Below are positions 12,550 to 23,318 of a stretch of 64,000 nt of DNA, one piece after another. The stretch is from Manihot esculenta. Taxonomy: Eukaryota; Streptophyta; Magnoliopsida; Malpighiales; Euphorbiaceae. The notes beneath the pieces were generated by a model. The model saw only the letters and a list, made by a program, of their open reading frames with translations. It had not been told where the DNA came from and ran no database searches. A program made the position numbers and the translations under genes. The stretch's first letter is position 1; each line of letters starts with the position of its first letter. The stretch is taken from assembly GCF_001659605.2 (NCBI RefSeq), contig NC_035170.2, positions 27,570,020 through 27,634,019 of the forward strand, in the 5' to 3' direction.

Positions 12550-13119
12550 AAAAAAAAAAAACAGTAATAGTCATGCAAGAGACCACTTGCCTTGGATATG
12601 GCATTATAGTCAATCAAATTATGGAATGGAAGCACAAAGAGAAAAGGAAGTGTATGGTTGTAAGCAAGTCAAGGTCAGTGCCCCCAATACAATTTATTTT
12701 TTTGCATTGCTATTAAAAATGAAACTAAATTATTTTTCTTAGAATTTTTTTAAAAAATGTTCTTTATAATTATATTATTTTTAGTGAAACAAACCAACTT
12801 TATTACTTGGTCAATTAAAAGTTTTTCGAAGAATAGATAATCAAAAAAATATATAAATTGTTTTAAAAATATATAAAAAAAAATACAACATGATTAAAAT
12901 TGTTTTTTTTTCAGTTTTTTAAAATGATTTTTGAGGCTGTTAAAATGAAATTGCATTGCGATTGGTTAATATATAGAAAGAAAAAAAAGCGAGATGATTA
13001 TAGTCATTTCAACGCTGAAAACGAGCCTGGACTTTCGCCCATATATCAGTAAAATCATCATTTACAGTATATAAATTCTTTAAAAATTTAAAACCCAAGA
13101 CTTATTGACTAACTATAAT
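12550..13119. other. AT-rich DNA, no gene seen
   Basis: AT-rich with homopolymer runs. A short phrase AAGTCAAGGTCAGTGCCC near 12666 recurs in variant form near 14001 and 14813, the only sign of older local duplication. Nothing else could be supported. Confidence 0.5.
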
Positions 13120-13610
13120 CAATAAAATAGCTATCATACTCAAAACATCTGCTCCACTATTACTATGACCAACTTTATATTTTATGACATAATGAAAAAC
13201 TTCAAAATAAGCTAATATTCATAGAGCATACATCTTATTCACATATTTTTTAGTCTTAAAATGAATCAAAATTATATCTATGTGAATAATAAACTCTCAC
13301 CCCATCAGATATTATTTTCAAATTTTAAAGACCCAGAATACTGCATATAATTCATGCTCATAAGTAAACTGTTTTTTCCTAACATCATTCAATTTTTCAC
13401 TATAGAAAAGACAATAGGCCTATTAGATTACGATAACACACCGTCAATCTCAACTCAACAAATATCACATTCAACCTCAAACAGTTTATTTAAATCAAGT
13501 AGAGTAAGAATATGGGGCAGAAGTAAGTTTAGCTTTGATTTCCTTAAAGTTATTGTTGGCATTGTCAGTCTAAGTAAATTTCGGCACTCTTTCTTTTTTC
13601 AAACAATCTT
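13120..13610 (-). pseudogene. Decayed Ty3/gypsy reverse transcriptase-RNase H fragment
   Basis: Read on the minus strand with at least one frameshift and several stops, the segment shows the hallmark order of a chromovirus RNase H domain. First comes FKEIKAKLTSAP, then LNKLFEVECD, GVLS, SNRPIV and YEHELYAV (the site where other elements have TYDKELYA). A tail matching HKVGH.NSGADVLS follows. It resembles neither the Athila nor the Tat copies here, so it comes from another gypsy lineage (CRM/Reina/Galadriel-like). No LTRs were found around it. It is an old relic. Confidence 0.7.
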
Positions 13611-15343
13611 TTTCAAACAATATGTGATAAGAGTAATAATATTGCTGAAATATGTATCATCTGTCCCTTCATAATAATTTTTTAAGGCTCATAAATTATT
13701 TTATTTTTTTAATAAAATTACGTCGTAAAAGATGTCTTAAAAAAATTAAATAAAATTTATTATTTTTAACAAAAATAACTATATGTTTTTAATCAATACA
13801 AAATTAACTACATTCTATTTTAAATTTCACATATATAATTTTTTAGCATTTATTATAAAAAAAATAAAGTTAAAACATATACTATATATCAATCACTAAA
13901 ATGAGAATATAAAAAAATATATATAAGGTTTTAAATTTTATTTCTCCAACTCTATTTAAAAAATAATAAAAAAAAGCATACAGATGTGGTTGTGAATTAA
14001 TAAGTCAAGGTCAATACCCAATTTGAGAAGTTAATTTATTATGCTTTCTAAATTCTTAAAATTAAGAAAAAGAAATATTTAAATGTAGTTTATTATAAAT
14101 TCAATATATAAATATTTTTTTTTCTATTCACTTCACTTGTAAATCTCTCCCATATTTATATATTATATCTTGAATGTATGATAATTCGAATAAAAACATC
14201 ATATTTATTTCAGCATTTATTTTAAAAGAAAATAGCTACCATAATTAAAATTCAATAATTACAATTTAATGTCCTAGTTCTGAGCAACTGTTCAATTTTT
14301 TTTTTTAAAAAAATGCTCGTAATTCACAAAATTTAGAAAGGAGAATTATTATTAGGTGTTTGAATTTTTTAAAAATTCGCTAATTCATCTATATTTAAAA
14401 ATTATTCAATTAAAACAACCATATATTTTGTAAAATTAAAATTTTTAATTTTTCAATCAAATAAATTATTAATCAACTTATTTTAATTTTATTCAATTGA
14501 ATTGAATAATAAAACTATTTAAAATTATAATGTTTAAATAATATATATAATTAAAATTATATGAATTAAATATTATAAATAATTAAAGATAGTTAACGAT
14601 TTTTTTAATAGAAAGATTAAAAAGTTGTATTTTATAAAATATAAAAACGTTTTGATGAAATAATTTTAAAATAAAAATAAATTAGATAATTTTATAAAAA
14701 TTTAATTCGATTTAAAATATTTTCTAATACATAAAAAGAAATTCATTTTTTTGGATTAAAAAATCCATTGAAGCTGGTCTATTATCTCCAAAAATTTGGG
14801 TGGTTATAGATTAAGTCAAGGCCAATACTTTTGTTTTTTCTTTTTTTTCTCTATAGGAAAAATCTCTTTCAAATTAATGGAATTCTGGACTCCACTGTAT
14901 GTCTTCATTTGTCAAGTGGGTATCAACATGCAAATATAATTAGTAAATTCAATTTTGATTACGTCAAAGCCAGGATGAATGCAGAATTAAATGTAGGGAG
15001 GCCAAAATTATATAATTATTATAATAAAATTTAATTATAAGTTAATTTTTTAAATCATATATATACATAAATTTTAAATAATAAAAAAAAATTAGGAAAC
15101 AAGCTCTATATTACACCATTTCTCCCATATAATTTAGAATAAACTACAGGAATCTTAATATATGTTAACAAAATATTCTGTTTTTATAAATGTTCCATTT
15201 AATTTGTCAAAATAGTTTTCTATGACAAATTAATTTTTGTTATTATATTGATCAAAATAAGTTCATCATAATAAAAGTATAGCAAATAAATTTGATTTGA
15301 CATTTTGGCACAAGCAACTAGTCTTAAATTTTACGATAGACAT
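13611..15343. other. AT-rich DNA upstream of the retrotransposon nest
   Basis: Extremely AT-rich, without a supportable gene, RNA or element. Open frames such as 14831-15034 have no recognisable features. The variant phrase AAGTCAAGG.CAATAC occurs near 14001 and 14813. Confidence 0.5.
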
Positions 15344-15839
15344 TGATGACCGCTGGATTTCTCCACCTCGGACAGGGGCCAGGCCCATGTCAAGAACCCG
15401 TCATCCGGGGGCTCCCAGACTTCCCTTGTGAACCTGGTCCAGCCCGTCCCCCTCCAGACTGGACTCCAATCAATTTCCTCCATCAAGCCGGCCTAACCCC
15501 TTGGGCCCGACGAACAGATCCTCCCTGGGCTCAGCCCATATCTTATTTTCTGGTCCAGCCCGGAATCAGGAGGGAGACCCACATGTCCGTCATGTGGGTC
15601 CATCTGCATGCGCGCCCAGGAAGAATCAGAGGCCGTTACGCACAAAGCAGGGATCTGATATTCTCGTACATCCAAATCAATGTGGCAGGGACAGGTGGCC
15701 CAATGATAGGCAACTTGTTTCACGTCACTAGCGGACAAAAAGAGATAGATAAAAGGAGGAGAATTCTCCTCTAATTCTAAGTTTTTTTCAATATTACAGG
15801 ACCTCTGTAAAACCCTATTTTCTAGATCTCAGATCATCA
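15344..15839 (+). repeat. Tat 5' LTR (496 bp)
   Basis: Begins TGATGACCGCTGG, ends AGATCATCA, and is followed directly by the primer-binding site. It is clearly homologous to the 497-bp LTRs of the complete Tat element but diverged from them. Confidence 0.88.
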
Positions 15840-15841
15840 AT

Positions 15842-15860
15842 TGGCGTCGTCTGTGGGGAC
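15842..15860 (+). promoter_or_regulatory. Tat primer-binding site
   Basis: TGGCGTCGTCTGTGGGGAC starts two bases after the LTR. It corresponds to TGGCGCCGTCTGTGGGAA in the complete Tat element, with the CG at position 4-5 altered, as expected of methylated-cytosine decay. Confidence 0.75.
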
Positions 15861-15917
15861 GAAGGAGATCTTTTCATTACCGGAGTTCCACTCTCACAAT
15901 ACCCACTGAGATCCACA

Positions 15918-16145
15918 ATGGCTAACCACAACGAAAACAACGTCACTCCAAATGACCTGAGCTCTGCCCAAGAGGGGCAGCAGTTCTCCTTTTCCAGTCC
16001 TACAACTCCAAACAACCAACCACCCATCCCTTTCAACCCCTCACCAAGCCTGGCAGGGAATGTATCCGCCGCTGCTCTATCCAACCAGGACCTTCAAACC
16101 ATGGCTCTCCAACTACAAAAACTGCTCACTGGTTGGGGCAGATGA
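15918..16145 (+). pseudogene. Tat gag, N-terminal 75 codons only
   Basis: The frame starts MANHNENN and runs to LLTGWGR, where it hits a stop produced by the junction with foreign sequence. The same leader is present in the complete Tat copy on the minus strand (start codon at 46091). Here it is intact through SNQDLQ, where the other copy has a stop. It lacks the gag capsid domain and zinc finger, so it is a relic. Confidence 0.8.
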
Positions 16146-16147
16146 TG

Positions 16148-16554
16148 TAACACTAAAGGAATTTGGGTTGCAATAATCTCGGGATTTTTCAACACTAAAG
16201 GGCACCAGTATTGTTATCCAGTTGGCTGACAGGTCCATTGTTTACTCCAAAGGTGTCTTGGAAAATATTTTAGTGCATGTGGACCAGCTAGTCTTCCCAG
16301 CAGACTTCTATGTAATTGACATAGAGGAGGACGAAAACAACACCACTTCGGACAACCTACTCAGATGACCATTCTTGAGCATAGCCAAAATAAAGATAGA
16401 TGTGCACGATGACACATTAACTATGGAATTTGAATGGGAAGTAATCAAGTTTAATGTTTATGATGCCATGAAATTTCCCAATGATGTATCTCCTGTTTAT
16501 GGTTTAGATGCTATTGATTGTTTAAGTCAAGAAATTTTTGAAATTGATCAAAAC
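16148..16554 (+). pseudogene. Athila-like protease fragment
   Basis: Translation gives a retropepsin C-terminal half: IQLADRSIVYSKGVLENILV, VFPADFYVIDIEED, then LLR*PFLSIAKIKIDVHD, where the conserved LGRPFL has a stop in place of its glycine. The catalytic aspartate region lies upstream of the junction and is missing. It is followed by a linker (DAIDCLSQEIFEID) and cut by the Tekay LTR at 16555. The frame resumes at 35878. Confidence 0.75.
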
Positions 16555-18678
16555 TGTAATACCCGGCTGGAGTCCGGCATCGGAATTCTGTTTTCCGGTG
16601 GGATTCGAGATGTTGAAAGTCTCTAAAAGGGTTCGATTTATGTTTTTCTCAAATGTTTTGATATGTTCCTTAAGTTTTAAGCATAAGGAAATGAAATTTT
16701 GAGTGAATTGAACCAAGGCAGCAAAGCCAGGTTCGGCCGCCGAAGTTGAGGTTCGGCCGCCGAACATGCATGGCTTTCGGTTTCACGATAGGCCGCCGAA
16801 GGTGGTCTGGCCAGCCACCTATAAAACGGCCCTCAGTCGGTTGAAGCGGTAAGATCACCGTTTTCTTTTCCTTCTGAGGTGAGACTCTGTCCTTGTTGAG
16901 TACTCTTTCATGTTTTCATTAAATCATGCAAAGATTTGATTGAGTTTTGTGTTATTTTGAAGGTTTTGAGCTTTAACCACAAAGTTGTGAATTTTGGAGA
17001 GTTTGAAGAAGAGTTGCTTCAAAACTCCACGTTAGGATCATTCATCTGCTTGTTTTCAAAAGGTAAGTGAAGATCCTGAACTTGTTTTTATGATTTTTGA
17101 TGGTTTTATGGGGTTTATGGAGAGAGTTGCATGAATAGGTTAAAAAGAGAGTTTTTGATGATTTTATGAGAAGAGCATGTTTATGTGTTATATGTTTTGT
17201 GTTGTTGGGGTTTTTAGGTAGTTGTTGACCCCTTTGAGCATATACATGAGTGTATGCAAGTTGAGGAATTGAAGTGTTTGTGTGTGAGTTGATTTTGGTG
17301 CTTTTGACAAGAGGCAGAGCAAGTTTCTGCCTTGCGGATGAACTCAAGTTCGGCCGCCGAAGGTACATTCGGCCGCCGAACCCATGAGGAGGTGGCTTCG
17401 GCTGCCCAAGCTTGCCCCCGAGCTTTTGGACTTTCGTCTCTGGAGTGCCTTTTGGCCTCCGAAACTTGCCCCCGAAAGGGTTCGGCAGCCGAAAGTGGAA
17501 GTTCGGCCGCCGAAGGTGCTTGAGTTTCGTCTCTGGAGAGGACTTTCGGCCGCCGAACCTGCCGCCGAAAGTGTCCTGTCCAGCCTTCCTTTGCATGCTT
17601 TGCATGGATATTAGAGTGAGTTTACGGGGAGTCTTGGGGAGTTTCATAAAGTTGTTCATAAGCTAGTTTGGTCCCTCATTTGAGTCCATCTGTATAGGTA
17701 CAGACCAGAGGAACCAGAGAGAGCAGCAGTGAGTACTGCTCCAGAGTTTTCAGAGCCTGCAGAGTCAGTCCAGATAGCCAGAGGTGAGTGGAACTAAACT
17801 TAATGTTTTTAATTGAGAAATGAAATGCTTTGCGCATAGTTCATGCATCATGAGTATATAGTAGGTTGTTTGCATTAGAATCCACGAAAATGTTGCATTG
17901 CATAGTTATTTGTTGATGTGGGTGAATGCTGAATGATCCAATAGTCTCTGAGAGAAGTCCAGGAGCCTTTGACTACGCCCTGGCAGGTATATAGTAAAGT
18001 CCAGGAGCCCACATATATATATATGACAGGAAGACCAGGTGCTCGATTCTACGCCCTGGCACGGCAGAGTTACCGGGACTATGTGGTGACAGGTTTACCC
18101 TTGATGTGGATTGTCTGTGATATGGTGCATTCCATGAGATCATATTTTCATGAGATGTTTACTATTCTACTCACTGGGCTATAGAGCTCATCCCACTCCC
18201 TTAACCCCAGTTTTGCAGGTTCAGTGTACAGTGTACAGGGACAGTCCAGCAGAGTTCAGGAAGAGAGAAGAGTATTGTAACAGAATAATGTGGACATGTA
18301 AATTTCAAGAGATGTAACAGTTGTGTATACAGTTAAAGTTGTGCTTGACTTAGTTGTTATTGAGTTGTATATCTTTTGCTTACATGGTTTGTTCATAGAA
18401 CTGTTTTACAAAGTATGTGAAAAACCAGGCTTAACAGGTATGAGTTAACCCATCTAGAGCAAGCTCTAGTTAGGGGTACAGAGTACAGAGTACAGAGATA
18501 GTGCATGCACAAGTTAAGCCCTGGTACAGAGAAAAGTTTTTATTTTCACAGAAAATATATGACCATGTATGAGAGTTTACAGGTACTCAGAAAGTATAGT
18601 AGGCTTGCTACGGGTTTTGGCGGCCTTAAGCCGACCTGAATCCTAGCACCGGTGACGGTCCATTTTGGGGTCGTTACA
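16555..18678 (+). repeat. Tekay-1 5' LTR (2124 bp)
   Basis: Runs from TGTAATACCCGG to GGGGTCGTTACA. It holds clusters of the palindrome TTCGGC-N-GCCGAA (16732-16800 and 17349-17580). Compared with the 3' LTR it lacks a block of about 43 bp near 18003, between two copies of a GTCCAGGAGCC-type repeat, and has scattered substitutions, many of them C/T at CG sites. Confidence 0.92.
16819..16827 (+). promoter_or_regulatory. TATA box in Tekay LTR
   Basis: CTATAAAAC follows a GC-rich stretch with three TTCGGC-type palindromes. The equivalent TATAAA is retained in the other LTRs (about 33969, 49014, 59279), which supports it as the U3 promoter of the family. Confidence 0.65.
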
Positions 18679-18681
18679 GAT

Positions 18682-18695
18682 TGGTATCAAAGCCC
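18682..18695 (+). promoter_or_regulatory. Tekay-1 primer-binding site (tRNA-iMet type)
   Basis: TGGTATCAAAGCCC lies four bases inside the 5' LTR. It matches the standard plant gypsy PBS TGGTATCAGAGCC except for one G-to-A change. Confidence 0.85.
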
Positions 18696-18906
18696 TAGGT
18701 TCACATGATCGGACCTATAAAGATAGTGTTGGGCTCATAGAGGTGAGAGTGGTCAAGCACAATAGGAAAACATGTCCACTAGGATAGGGTGTTGAGTCCT
18801 ATCTGTTTACTGGTGTGAAATGCCATGACTTATGCATGTGCATTATTGATATGTGATGTTTATGTGCTAAAGTGCTATCTTATATGCTTTGTTTTTCAGA
18901 GTTAAG

Positions 18907-20731
18907 ATGAGAGGAACTCGTCGATCAGCTCGATTGACTGGAGTCCCACCAGATAGTGAGAGACCAACTGCTCATCCTCCTACATTGCCAAGGGCAAGGT
19001 CTCAGAGATCTAGCAGGGAAGGTACGTCCATAGACCCTAGAAGGTCTGTCGACAAGAGCAGAAGGGGAACAGCGAGATGAGAAAGATCAGAGGGAATGAG
19101 GGAGGCTATGGAGATTGACCAGTCAAGAGATGACAGCATGGGTATAGGCAGATTTGAGGAAGGTGTGGGAGAGTCGCAGGGAGGTGCGCAGACCTCAGGT
19201 TTTGGCTATCCCGCCTTTCTGCAGGACCCAGAGTATCCGATGGGAGGTATGTCAGAGTACTCTAGTTTTGTCCCCTATCCTACTTACATGCCATATATGC
19301 CTTATCCTCCTTATTACCCACCATATCCGATGTATCCACCCTCCCCGACCCATCCAAGTGCAGCACACCCAGAGCTAAATGACCCAGTATCACCACCACC
19401 AGAACCAGTAGCCCCTGTTGTTGACAGACATCAACCTAGCTCATCTGGAGGGAAAGTACAAATGACAGAGTACCTGAAATTGGATGCTCCTAAATATAAC
19501 ACGGGAGATGATCCATTTGAATACCTCAGATCAGTTAGGATGATAACGAGTGAGTTGGGAGCAGATGATAGTAGAGCCATTGAAATGGCGGGTTTCACAT
19601 TGAAATGCAAGAAAGCCAGAGAATGGTTCAAGAATTATGTGGAGCCCAGGATAGACAGTATGTCATGGGGAGAGTTCGCCAATGAGTTTGCAAGGTGGGC
19701 ATTTCTGGACAGCTCCAGGGAAATGAAGGTAATAGAGTTCGAACAGTTGAGACAGACAGATGAGATGAGTGTTGATGAATTCACAGATAAGTTCCTGGAT
19801 TTGCTTCAGTATGTGGGTCAAGCCTATGATACTGATCAGAAGAAGGCAAGGAGATATACTATGAGACTGCATCCCAGGTATTCTTCCTTGATTCTTCCAG
19901 CAGAAAAGGAAAGTTTCCACACTATAGTGGACGCAGCCAGGAAAATGGAAGCTAGTGCCAATATTCAGAAACAGTCAAAGGCACAGGCTTCGGGTTCTAA
20001 GGCCCCCAGTTCAGGCACTTCAGGCAGCAAGAGATGGGATAAAGCAAAAGGAACAAAGAGTAAGTTCTGGAATAAAGTCAAGTCAGGTCTGGGAATAGGT
20101 AGTGGCTCAAGCTCTGGCACAGCTCCAGTATGCAGAAGATGTGGAAGACCACATGGAGGAGCTTGTCGGTTGGGATCTACAGCTTGTTTTAGATGTGGAC
20201 AGGAAGGGCATATTGCTCGGGATTGTCCTCAGGTGACTTTTGCACCATCCCAGCAGATGAGTTCAGGCAGTGTGGTACAGCCAGTTTTACAGCCAGTAGC
20301 TCCAGTCATGCCTCAGAATAGTGGCAGAGGTAGAGGGAGAGGGGCAGCCTCTACTTCAGCAGCAGGTTCCCGAGGTGGAAATCCGGTAGCCCCAGCACGA
20401 ATTTTCACTGTGACACAGGAGGAGGCTAACACGTCGAACACAGTGGTGTCAGGTAATCTCATCATTGGGTGTTCAGATGTGTATGCTTTGATGGACCCCG
20501 GTGCTTCTCATTCCTTTATTGCTTCGAGAGCCATAGAGAGATTGAGTTTGATCAGTTTTGAGTTAGAGTATCCTCTCTAGGTCAGTGGACCCAAGTGTGA
20601 CCCATAAGTGGCAGCATCAGTCTGTCGTTTCAGTCCAGTGTTCATAGAGGGTAGATGCCTTCCAGCTGACCTTGTGGTTCTAGACTTGACAGACTTTGAT
20701 GTCATTCTAGGGATGGATTGGCTATCTGCAT
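18907..20731 (+). pseudogene. Tekay-1 gag and protease, interrupted
   Basis: The gag frame opens with MRGTRRSARLTG at 18907, meets TGA at 19078-19080 and continues in the same frame. The capsid region (KLDAPKYNTGDDPFEYL, AREWFKNYVEP, EFEQLRQ) is followed by a basic Gly/Ser linker, a partial knuckle (CRRCGRPHGGAC) and a full CX2CX4HX4C knuckle beginning at 20185. The retropepsin then starts with ALMDPGASHSFIA, where DPGA replaces the commoner DTGA. A TAG at 20578-20580 and a TAA about 25 bases later break the protease, which still shows DLVVLDLTDFDVILGMDWL. The frame is then cut after WLSA by the insertion at 20732. In a living copy this polyprotein would form the particle and process gag-pol. 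Confidence 0.9.
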
Positions 20732-22169
20732 TGATAAGCGGTTGTCGAAGCCGTCAAAAATAACCTATTATCAATCAACAAATAAATTTGCAGATAGTGG
20801 CAATAGGGTCGAACCACAGGGAATTGACACTAAAGACTTTCCTAATAATGACCAAGGCAAATAACAAGTAAATAAAAGAGGGGGGTTTGTTTTGATGAGT
20901 TTAAAATCTAAAAGCAAAAGAGAACAATAATTTAATTGAAAAGGAATTTCAATGAGAAAGAGATTCTAGCTGAAGTGTGAGTCTAATTCAGTTTGTTCAG
21001 AATTGATCATTGATTATTAAAGACTCCTATTTAATTCCAATAAATCAGTTTTGGTTGTGGAAGACGCTTCTCACAATCCAAATTCCTCCTTAGTTCTAGT
21101 TTGATTAGGAAACGTTCGCTAATCAAACACTGATCAACAAGTTGCCAAGGAACGTCCTTGGGGCATTTAGCATCGAACAACCGTTAACTGCATTAAGATT
21201 TAGAGAAACCTAATTCTAACCTTGCCAACCGCGTGGTCAAGTTTAGATCATGCAACTTGATTAAATTTGTGTTCAAATAATATAAGCAATTACGGACTTA
21301 AATTATTCAAACAATTGTTACTCAAGCAATTAAAAGCAATAGGCCTAAATTGATTCTAAAAGCAAAGCAACAATTATAGAAAGATCAAATTGCATAAATA
21401 TTGAAAATAACTAGAAGTTTAACAATGGAGATTTAAATCTCCCAATTCATCACAAATCTGAATTTTCCAACTTCAACTAGAAAATAATGAATTTAGCCAC
21501 TCATGGTGACTAAAATACACAAAAATAAAGAAAAGAAAAAGAAAGTTTCTGCTGTGTTGCTGGAGAATTTCCGAGGATGGCAGATGCTGAAAGATGATGA
21601 TATGCTGGTTTGGATGTTGCCCTTATATAGCTGGAGAATCCCAATTCCAATTTGATTAGGGTTTTGGAATCTCAATTTGATTTGGTCTTCTTTGTAGTCT
21701 TTGATTCCTCTTTGGTTTTTGTATTTGATTGAGAATGGAACTCTCTAAGTGAAGGGCGTGGCTCTTGGGACTGATCTTGTGGTGTTTGAAGTGGACTTGG
21801 ACTTCTTTTCTTTGAATTTCTAATTTCTGCTCTTTTCCCGCCTCTGCTGTATTTTCTGCTATTAAAGTGATTTGGGCAAATCCTGCGAGTGATTTGGGCA
21901 AATCACTTGCTCATTTTGCCCCAATCGCTTCCTGGGGTTCAGTCCAGTTTCTGTCTCTGTCTCTGCGAGTGATTTGGCCAGTTCCTGCGAGTGATTTGGC
22001 CAAATCACTCAGACCCAATCACTTTTCCAGCTTTTTCTTCACTTTTTCTCCAACTTTCCAATTTCTTCCTTTTCTGCAAAAACATGACAAAAACACAAAT
22101 TAAGCTAGAAAAATGTGTAAATAAACAGTAATAAATATAATAAAAATGTGGCTAAATTATGCTTGATCA
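20732..22169 (-). repeat. Nested element LTR 1 (3' LTR)
   Basis: On the minus strand it starts TGATCAAGCATAATTTAGCC and ends CGACAACCGCTTATCA. This is the only one of the three LTRs with the authentic 3' terminus; the solo LTR at 53759-55248 ends the same way. Two palindromic pairs, GTGATTTGGGCAAATC and GTGATTTGGCCAAATCAC, lie at 21868-21906 and 21969-22008. Confidence 0.9.
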
Positions 22170-22187
22170 AATACCCCCACACCTAGC
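22170..22187 (-). promoter_or_regulatory. Polypurine tract of the nested element
   Basis: On the minus strand, GCTAGGTGTGGGGGTATT immediately precedes the LTR start TGATCA. The same tract is at 26334-26351, and variants precede the 3' LTR at 56089 and occur near 37020. It would prime plus-strand DNA synthesis. Confidence 0.75.
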
Positions 22188-23318
22188 TTTTTGCTTGTCC
22201 TCAAGCAACAAACAACTTAGTCAATCAAGCTCCTTTTTCTTTTGAGCCTAAGTACCACTTAATCAGCCCCCCCTAGACTCCTAAATTGAAACATTACAGT
22301 GTAGGATGCATGTACTAAGGTTGTCCCCTTCTTTCCTTGTTTCCTATCGCTCACCATGGCCAAGGGAAAGTTTTTTATTTGATCATGCTTATTAATTTAT
22401 ATTAGGTTTAATGCAATCCCTTAAGAGTGACTTGCCCTATTTTAAGCATTTTTAATTACCAGCACTTTTTATCCTTGCCTGAAAAAGTCACCAACCTTTT
22501 TACGCGATGGTGCATATGGGTGATACACCCCCGGTTACTCAGTTGGTCACTTGTCCAAGTGGCTACTAGCTCTGTTCATAATCTTAGACCATCGAAACTT
22601 TATTTGCTTGAAAAAATCACTGACCTTTTTACGCGATTGTGTACATGGGTGATACACCCCCGGTTACTCAGTCAGTCACTTCTCCAAGTGGCTTTTAGGC
22701 ACAGTTCATAGTCTTAGATCATAGGAACAGGTTGTGCTTTTTTGATTTGCTGAGTTTTTTTTTTTTTTTTTTTTTCTTTTTCCTTTTTATATCAATTTGG
22801 GCAAATCAACTCAAAGAGAATTTCACTAACTTTTATTGCATGTATTTTATTTTCCTTTCCTATTGGCCACAGCAGTTTCAAGAACTCAATTCAAGAAGAA
22901 AAACTTCCTAAGTAAAGGCTACACACTGTGCATGGTTCAATTTAGGTTTAAAGGGTTGGATAATTTAATGGGGTCATGAGGTAAGAAGCTTTGTTGACTT
23001 AGTCATCTATACTGAGTAAAGCAATAGGCTAGAAAAAAAACAAAGTTCTGTGTGTGTGTGCATATGTGTGGCAGAGACAAAAAATTTCTGGTGTGTAACA
23101 GAGGTAAAACCTAAGCAAAAATAAACAAAAAGAATGTAGAAGAAAACTAAACATGTAAGCATGGTGAAGAAAAAAATGTTCCCCAAACACCCCCACACCT
23201 ATCCCAAACATTGTCCTCAATGTTTAAACATAAGTATGAAGAAAATTAATAAGGAGAAGGAAAGGGACTGCCTGGGATGCGGGTGATTTGGGCAAATTGC
23301 CCCAGTGATTTGGGCAAA

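Larger units (their letters stand above)
15344..16147 (+). mobile_element. Tat element 5' end (LTR, PBS, gag start), truncated
   Basis: The 5' LTR (15344-15839), primer-binding site and first 76 codons of gag are present. At about 16147 the sequence jumps from Tat gag into the protease region of an Athila-like element. The matching stretch in the complete Tat copy continues for another 9 kb, so the rest has been deleted here. The 5 bases before the LTR are GACAT, and I found no matching TSD on the right. Confidence 0.85.

Noticed and set aside
13354..13674. 106-codon plus-strand open frame
   Set aside because: It overlaps the minus-strand gypsy RNase H relic, whose family signature explains the sequence better.
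17042..17659. 205-codon minus-strand open frame in the Tekay LTR, repeated at 34192-34809 and partly at 49409-49855
   Set aside because: Its conservation follows from LTR homology, and its Arg/Gly/Pro-rich stretches come from the CG-rich palindromes. It has substitutions with no sign of protein-level constraint and no domain.
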